A stretch of DNA of 64,000 nucleotides from Diphasiastrum complanatum (Eukaryota > Streptophyta > Lycopodiopsida > Lycopodiales > Lycopodiaceae), in assembly GCA_029204225.1 (NCBI GenBank), contig CM055100.1, positions 30,721,649-30,785,648 on the forward strand, written 5' to 3'. Below the pieces are notes generated by a model. It had not been told where the DNA came from, searched no databases, and saw nothing but the letters and a program-made list of their open reading frames with translations. This document shows positions 22,401 to 31,400 of the stretch, one piece after another. The translations under genes and the position numbers were made by a program. How positions within the stretch are numbered: the first letter of the stretch is position 1; each line of letters starts with the position of its first letter.

Positions 22401-25400
22401 CGGGGTGGAACGTGAATCGTTCGGTCTCTTGTGGTGAACCGGCACCTGGAGGTTTGCAGTAAGAAGTAGTTTGTATCATACAAACTACTTCTTACTGCAA
22501 ACCTCCAGGTGCCTGATGATACAAACTACTTCTTACTGCAAACCTCCAGGTGCCGGTTCACCACAAGAGACCGAACGATTCACGTTCCACCCCGCCCTAG
22601 GACCTAATCCGGGTCCACCCTCCGTGCCATGGCCTGTGACCGTATCAAGTAGGATCCGACTTCCATCCTAGACGACGTCCCATACCACCGCCCAGGCTCT
22701 CAGCCATCTCCTGCCCCAAGCTAGCATACATCCTGGCCGTGCACACGCTCTAAACCCACCTCCTCCTAGGTAGATAGAATGGATGGTGAATGAGTCCTCC
22801 AAGGAGAGAGACTCCAAGCCATGTGCACACCTAGATCATGACACGTGGCTCACGAGTCACCGGTCAAGTCTACAGGCCCAGTCATCGTCCAGTCTCAAGT
22901 TTAGGGTTGGGACCCAAGGGAGTTGGGTCCCTAACATTCCCTCTTCCTTAAAAAATTCCTTATCTAAGGAAGAAAATCAAGGAACCTCAATCTAAGGTCA
23001 TGTTCCTTTTCCCAAGTATCATCCTTAGAACTTCCTTTCCAACGAACCAAGTACTCAGTTACCTGTCGGTTTCTGAGCCCACGTTGACGTACATCAACAA
23101 TGGCCTGTGGCTCCGTTGGTACAAAGGATGTTTAATCCTCAAGCCGAACTAAATCCTCTTGAAGTATCAAATCATCCTTCCCACCAAGTCGTTCCTTTAA
23201 ACGACTAATGTGAAAGATTGGATGAACTTTAACACCTTGAGGTAGCTCCAGCTGATAGGCATTCCGATGGAGTTTCCTTACTATACGGAATGGTCCTGCA
23301 TAACGAGGTGATAACTTAGGACATTTCCCAGTCTTTAATACCTTGGAATCTTTAGGGATTCTAAGCTAAACCCGAGCCCCCTTCTCATAGACCCTAGGTT
23401 GTCGCTTTTGATTAGCGTAAAACTGGGCTCTATCCTGAGCCGTTTTTACGTTCTTGCGAGCAACAAGCAACATTTCTTGCATATCATGTAGGAAATCTAC
23501 TGCTGCTTTAACCTTGAGGCCTTTGAGGCCCACTGAAATGGGAGTCCTAGGCTAGAAACCATTCATCAAAGAAAATGGACTAAAACCCGTCGCTGAGTGC
23601 TTTGCGCTATTATACGCAAACTCAATCATTGGAAGGTACCTTTCCCAATCTGACTGTCTTCTGGAAACATATGCCCGAAGCATATCTTCCATAGACTGGT
23701 TCGTCCTCTCTGTCTGACCATCCGATTCAGGATGATCTGATGACCCCATACTTAGAGTGGTCTCTAATTTCTCAAAGACCGCTTGCCAGAATTTGCCAGT
23801 GAACTTTGGATCTCGATCACTAACAATGTCATTCGGCAAACCAAACAACCGGAACAAATTTTCAACGAAAAGCTGAGCAAGTTCAGAAGCTTTGACAGTT
23901 TGCTTGGTTGGTATGAATTGCGCCATTTTAGTTAATCTGTCAACTGTTACCCAAATGGCATCATTTTGCTTCCCTGTCCGAGGTAGCCCAACCACAAAGT
24001 CCATGGAAATACTTTCCCACTTTCTTTCGGGAATTTCCAAGGGCATTAGTAAAACAACTGCCTTAAGTCTTTCAGCTTTATTAACTTGGCATTGTGCACA
24101 CTTGCGAACATATGCCTCAACTTGACTTTTTAAGTTTGGCCAGTAAAAATTCCTTTTTACTAAGTCAAGCGTCCTTTGTGAGCCAGGGTGCCCTGCACAT
24201 GGGCTATCGTGACATTCAGGCAGCCTTTATATCATCATTTTCTGGCACACAAACCTTTCCATTCCGGAAAAGTAACCCATTCCTAATGGAATAGTCTCTT
24301 TGTATCTTGTCCTAAGGAGAAATCTTGGAATTCTGCATTCCAAGCTTATCACTAGATCTAGAAGAACCTGCCAGGACGTCTAGCCAAGTACAACCGAAGT
24401 ACCTATCGGTCTTACACAAATCTCTTAAGGACAGATACAACTCAAATTGGATCTCAGAAAAGCTTAACTGATTAACCTCTTCAATCCGCCGGCTTAAGGC
24501 ATCCGCGACACTATTAGAAGTACCCTTTCGGTATTCAATGTCATAATGAAATTCTTGGAGCATCTCTGACCATCTAGCCTTACGACCTCTAAGGTCGACC
24601 GCGTCGTTAATATACTTTAACGCTTGATGGTCAGTAACTATGCTAAATTGGGAGCCATACAAATAATGTCTCCACACCTTCAGGGCATGAATAACAGCAA
24701 AAAGTTCCTTGTCATAGGTGGAATACCTCCTTTGAGCAGGTCCAACTTCTTGCTTTCAAAAGCAACCGGTCTACCATCATGAAATAGGACTGCGCCTATA
24801 GCATAGTCACTGACATCCGTTTCAAGTACATACGGCTTGTTAGGATCCACTATGTGTAGAATAGGCGCTGTAGTTACACAGTATTTGAGGTTCTCAAAAC
24901 TCTGATTCAACTCTTCAGTCCAAGTAACTGGAGGACTGAACTTACTGTGCCGGCTAACTCTTTTAGCCCCTTTGAGGACATTCGTCAAGGCCAATGCAAT
25001 TAATGCATAGTTCAAGATAAATGAAAAAACCCCGTAAAGCCGAAAAAGGACTTAACCTCACGGATGGTTTTAGGGATAGGCCATTCACGTATTTGTCGAA
25101 CTTTATTTGGGTCAATTTCCAACCCATGGTCCGAAATAATGTGACCAAGGTGTAACAACCTTTTCTGGAAGAACACACATTTGGACTCCTTGGCAAAAAG
25201 CTTCTCCTACCTAAGTAACTTTAAGACAGTCCTGAGATGCTCCTCATGCTCCTCCAAGGTCTTACTATAGATGAGAATATCATCCAAGTACACTATCACG
25301 AACTTTCCCAGATATGGACGAAGAAGATCATTCATCATCTGCTGGAAAATCGCTGGAGCATTTGTCAAGCCAAATGGTAAAACCAGAAACTCATAATGGC

Positions 25401-28400
25401 TGTACCTAGTTCTAAACCCGGTTTTTTCAACATCCTCAGTTTTTATGCAAATCTGATGATACCCTGATCTCAAATCGATTTTGGTGAAGTACTTTGCACC
25501 ATGCAATCGATCAACCAGCTCATCCATTCGCGGCAAAGGATAACGGTTTTTAATCGTTAATTTATTTAACTTTTTAAAGTCCACACAAAGATGAGTGCCT
25601 CCGTCTTTTTTATCAACAAGGAGCACAGGTGCCCGGGCCCCAGGGAGATTTACTAGGCCTAACATGGCCCATCTTAAGGTAATTTTGCAGTTGCCTATAA
25701 ACCTTATCCTCTTCAGTAGTACTCATCCTATACCATGGTCAACACCCCTAGAGGGGGGAAGACCCTCAAGAAGCTGCTCAGGAAAAACATCGTTAAATTC
25801 TTGCCTAAGTTTCCTAAAGATTTCACCTTCTGGTGAATTTTCTTGCTTTAGGTTATTAGACATTAATTCCATTTGGAGATTGTAAAATTGCAAACTACGT
25901 TCTTTATGGTAAGTAAACTCTTTTAACCAACATAAGTAAGAATTACAATCTACAACATGTATACATTTAACTGTTTCTAAAGCAGAAAGCATATACGGAG
26001 TAGAAATATCAACATTTCCGTTTAATTCTATGAGTGAGCCGTTATGCAAGAACGACAAACTGTGAGTTACATAGTTTTTCTTCATAGACTCGTTCCTCTC
26101 ATAGAACCACTCCTTTCCAAGTATTACATCTACCCTATCTAGATTCATAATGTGAAAGTCTAATAGGCTTGAATCTTTATTGGTAGACGTGGGACTATCT
26201 GGTCCCAAACTTGGCTTTTCGCTCTCGTTGCTAGCTTCACAGTGTATCGGTGGTCACTTTGCTTTGTTTCCACCTTTAGCTTCTGCAACAAATTAGCGTT
26301 AATAAAGTTATGTGTGGAACCATCCTCAAATAAAAATGTTACGGCTTGGCCGCCCACAACCCCCTTCATCCGAATGAGGTCATGAGGGCCAAAAACAGTT
26401 GTGTTAAAACAACAATGCTCACACACAGAATTACCAGCAAAGGAAAGATCTACACTAGATATGCTAGAGTTACCTGGCATCTTAAAAGATGCCCCCTTAG
26501 CTTTCCGTTTCTTTGGACATTCCTTCGCGACATGACCTGGTTCCATGCAATTAAAGCACAGATTGTCGCTTCTGGCTTTCATAAAGGTTTCTTGGTCCAA
26601 GGTAGATCTTTTCTTCGACTTCCCCGAACCTGAAGACCCATCTTTCGCCTTATCTTTCGATTTCTTTGGAAAGAAAGGCTTCTTACCCTTTACATCGGGC
26701 AAGACACCAGTCTCAGGCTTAGCCATCATACGAGTATCATCGTATATTCTAGCGAAGCTAACTACATCCTCGAGGAAAAGAGGCTGGTTCCTCCTGACCT
26801 CTAGCTGATAGTCTCTTGGCAACCCAAGTATAAAATGCAACTTTACCAGTAAAGGATCTATTCTAGTTGAAAAATGAGAATAAACTTCTTGAAACTCTTG
26901 TAGATATTGATCTAGGGGCCGGTTCCCCATATGGATCGTTGCATATTGATGGTAGAATTCAAAATCATCAAGAATAGGAAGAAAGGTTGCCTTAAAGGCT
27001 TTACAAAAATCTTCCCAATTCCTAGGAACTTCAGGCTTACCCCTAACATCTTGCCACCAGGTTAATGCTTTACCTCGCAGGTACATGACGACAAGATTGA
27101 TCTTGTTATCCTCGGATGAATCTTGCATGGAAAAATGCGAATTCCATCGAGATGCACCAATTGCCTTAGCTGCGTCAATTCCTTCAGTTCCTGCTGATCC
27201 CGACTGTTTTTGGATTGCATATCAACAATTTGTTGTTGTAGATTGTTAATTGCAGGCAACAAGGTATCAGGATCTAAGGTAGAGGTAGATACAGTAACCT
27301 CCTTAGCAGGGGACATAGGTAAAAGCTACTCAAGGAAGGTAGATACAAAGCTAATCTTGCTGTCTTTTCACAAACCAAATGGTATTGTCCATGACTGCCA
27401 AAAGGAATAAGAGAGAGCAAGGAGAAGGATGCACCACCACCTCCACCTCTTTTCCTCATGAGACCAAGCATAGGAGAGGTGTACCTCCCACTCCATGCTT
27501 GCTCCAGATCTGCCAAGTGGCTTTTCCTTGCCACATAGGCTTCCACCTCAGCCCCCTGGCCATCTCCTAGCAATCTGCCAGGTGGCCCTCAGTCCCCCCC
27601 CCCCCCCCCCTTTTGTTTCTCTTTCTATCCAGACCTCTCATCGCTGGAAAACAGAGAAAGTACGGGCAAAAATTCATTTCTTGCTCGGGGAGGGTCCCAA
27701 AAATGCAAACCATCAAGTAGAAAGGGATCGGAATACAGAAGCGCTGCCTCCTGCCACCTGTCCGGGTCTGGACAGTGCTACGTGGCAGTTTTTCAAGGTA
27801 CCTTTTGAAGACCATCGCTGGTCAGGCAGCGAACTTCTTCTTCCAAGTTTTCTTCGCTGAGGAGGGCCCACAGAAACAGATTGTTACCTGAAATTGAGCG
27901 GAGCTGCTCCTCAGATCCTTGCCATGTGTCCTTTCTTGGACAGTGCCACGTGGCAGGTCTCTGCTGGGCACCTAAACTGTTTTTTTTTTTAAAACTTTAA
28001 TTCTTCAAAATTCAACAAAAAACAGCGGAAGGGAAACACTAAAAAGTGCATACAAAATGCATTTAAAGCCCATTTTGAATTCCATCAAAAGCACCGAAAC
28101 TTACAAGAAAACTACTACGGATCAACACACCTGCTTTCAGCATGCAGTGGCTCTGATACCATATGTTACAAACTACTTCTTACTGCAAACCTCCAGGTGC
28201 CGGTTAACCACAAGAGACCGAACGATTCACGTTCCACCCCGCCGTAGGACCTAATCCGGGTCCACCCTCCGTGCCATGGCCTGTGACCGTATCAAGTGGG
28301 ATCCGACTTCCATCCTAGACGGCGTCCCATACCACCGCCTAGGCTCTCAGCCATCTCCTGCCCCAAGCTAGCATACATCCTGGCCGTGCACACGCTCTCC

Positions 28401-31400
28401 ACCCACCTCCTCCTAGGTAGATAGAATGGATGGTGAATGAGTCCTCCACCCCTTCTATACCTCCAAGGAGAGAGACTCCAAGCCATGTGCACACTTAGAT
28501 CATGACACGTGGCAACCATGTAGGTTCACGAGTCACCGGTCAAGTCTACAGGCCCAGTCATCGTGCAGTCTCAAGTTTAGGGTTGGGACCCACCAATGGT
28601 GGGCAGTTCCATGCGCTACTTTAACTGTCAACAGCAAGGTCACTCTTGGAGGTCATGCCCAAGCCGTTGAACAAACAAATCATGGCGGCGACCGAGGGAT
28701 TTGATAAGATGGAAAGAGAGATGTCCGATCAAGAAAAGGGTGAACAGGATGACGAAGAAGACCCAGAAACGGATTTGATGGAGTCCGACCTGAATGCCTT
28801 ACAACAAATAGGGGCACTTGCGGCTTATCGTGAACATCTCATGGCGACTCCTACAAGAGGATCAAAGTTATTGTACTTGAAAGGTTGTATCCAAGACAAG
28901 ATCATTCACTTCATGGTAGACTTGGGAGCATCGCATAACTACCTGTCAGAAAGTTTGACAGGGGAATTGGACATTTAATGTGAAGAAAACGCGACCCCTA
29001 TTTGTGTGGAGACCACAGAAGGTGCAATAACAACCTGTAGATTGGCAACCAACTTGCCAATCTCATTGGGCACCTGGAAAAATCGATTAACGTTCACAAT
29101 CTTGAAGATGGATGCTTTTGATGCTATTTTGGGACTAAGCTGGTTTAACGAACACGTGGTGGCCTTCTTGGCAAAAAGGGTTAACCTTCTGTTATTATAT
29201 AATGATAGAAGACCTTGCGTCGTCAGAGCTGTGCCAGGGGATCAATTAGAAAGGAACGACACAACTGAACCTGAGCCGACCATCCCTCCCAATCTCATTC
29301 ACCTCTTTAACGAAGGACAACCAGCACAGGATCAAATGGGGCCAACATTGCCTGCAACTTCTACATCAAAGATGGATCCAAGTGCCGATGCTGAGCTCAA
29401 GGACCTCAACCTGGGCGACCAAATGAAAAATCTAAAGTCCTAGGGGACTCATTCAGACGTGCGACAGAACGACATATCTTAGGCTCAATGGAGCCTGTAG
29501 GTACCTTTTCCTTCCATGTTACTAAAGCAAGCCGCCTATTTATAGAAGGGGTGAGCCTCAGTCTACTATCTAAATGCAGAGCTTTACATAGGTTTTATGT
29601 AAGTGAACTAGATCCACACTTTTCCTGTGCTAAGTGCAAACACGATGTCTTATTTTTCTGTACAGTTGGTCTTCTTTGGCCGGTGAATCAAGCCCGTGCC
29701 CTTGTATTTGTGAATAAAGTTTGGCCGGTGAATCAAGCCCGTGCCATGAGTTTTAGGTTCTAGTTGCCCTGATGAGGACATCAACTTTCTCAAACGAGGG
29801 GAGGATGTTGTAAAGCTGACTCAGGTGCACCCAGTGTGCCCTGTAAGACTCGAAGGAGTGATGCTCCTTAAGGTCCCAGAGCAAGTAAGAAAGTTGAGGC
29901 TTCGACCTGTGGTGAGCTAGTCAAGTAGTCACAAGTCCTGAGCTAGCTCTGGAGCTCAAGTCATGGCCTAGTCAACTTTTGGGACCCAGGTACAGGCGTT
30001 CAGTTGATTCTGCCCGTCGGGACTGCTCCCGAGTCCAGAAAAGCGTGCTTTACTAGAAAGCACTAGATTCCAGGACAAAGGGGGCGCGCCGAATCACACC
30101 ACACCTATAGGGGGAGTCCGGCAGACAGAAACTTGGGCAGCTCAACCAGCGCCAGGAATCCAGTCGCCAGGTCTCAGCTCCCTCTACCAGCGCGAGCCAG
30201 GCGCCTTCGGGACTGGTCCAAGTGGAAGGACCCTTACTACAACCTTTTTGCGTCGCTGGCGCCTAAGGGTCCACGTCACCGACGTGTGGCTCGCCGCTAT
30301 GCCATTTGGTCAGTTTGGCGACCACTATGCCTTGGGTTTCATGTGTGGCTTGTCTTTGCCTTTGGTTACCTTTTGGGGACGGATTCTAAGTTGGCTTTCG
30401 GGTTGGTTGGGATTCCGGTTTTCTTAAGTCTGAATGGTTAAGCTTGTTACGTTTTCTAAGTTGGCTTTTACGTAAGTGGATGATGGATGAATGTTAGACT
30501 TAAGCGTGTGTTGGGGAAACCGCTCAAGTCCCGGCGCCGGCGCAACACTCAGACATCAAACAATTTGACCGTGAGGAGAATATGCTGCATCAAACTACAA
30601 CTTCAAGCATCAAACCACAGTTCCATGGACCAAACCACAGTCTTTGAATCACAGTTCTATAGCTTGAAAGCACAGTTTTGTGCATCAAACAACAGTTCAT
30701 TGCATCAAACGTACCTCTGAAGCTTCAAACCATAGTTCTGTTGGTTACCAAATGGCTGTGATGAAATATAACGTTACTAGAGAAACTTAATTTAAATTTC
30801 TATCGTTTGGGCAGAACATTCCCTACCAAGTGGTACAGAATGGTCTTCTATGTAATGCATAGATGAAACAATCATCGACATAAAATTTCCCTGAACCATC
30901 TTGAGTTAATATATAACCATGGTGGGTAACCTCAAAGCTGCCTATCTTGTCTGGTATATTTGAATTTTGAACATAGAAGATCTTATTTCAAGACCAAAAG
31001 ATGTCTACAGTTGACTCAGACCGTGTAGACATTTTTTGGCCCTGAGTAGCTTTGTGCAGATTGTGATATCTGAACCATATTTGTCTTCACTTTGGCAGGA
31101 AGATGAGAAGGCTCGGTTAGTGCAAGAGACTGGCCTTGAAATGAAGCAAATCAACAATTGGTTCATTAATCAAAGGAAACGAAACTGGCACCACCACCCT
31201 ACATCTGTCACAGCTTGTTCAAAAGCAAAATCCAAAAGGTTGATCCAATTTTTCTCTCGCTTTAAATTTTACTTTCAACTCAAATTTGTGCCTGGCATTG
31301 GCTTTCCCAGAAAGTGATGCGATCATAGGAGATTTCTCAGCATAACTTTCTTCTTTTCCATTGGATTTCAATTGACAATGATCATTCTACAGACAATGAG

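Larger units (their letters stand above)
22517..28592 (-). mobile_element. Nearly complete Ty3/gypsy retrotransposon (minus strand) nested in another gypsy
   Basis: 3' LTR 22517-22936, purine tract (reverse complement of ttccctcttcctt, 22937-22949), pol and gag on the minus strand, PBS 28149-28161, 5' LTR 28164-28592. Gag, protease, RT, RNase H and integrase are in gypsy order. Frames are broken several times, but RT keeps its catalytic box. The host sequence on each side is one gag-protease reading direction. Possible 5-bp target duplication CCATT/CCAAT (one mismatch) flanks the whole 22059-28592 block. Confidence 0.9.
18766..31098 (+). other. KNOX2 intron 4 (12,333 bp), nested retrotransposons
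   Basis: Splits the homeodomain between WPYPT and EDEKARLV, a conserved KNOX intron position. It contains a diverged 190-bp direct repeat, a hAT MITE, a gypsy element interrupted by another gypsy, and a 21-bp minisatellite. The acceptor is ctttggcag. Confidence 0.9.

Noticed and set aside
18766-31098. A separate gene for the homeodomain end at 31099
   Set aside because: The exon joins in phase to exon 4 at a conserved KNOX intron position, so a single gene is simpler.
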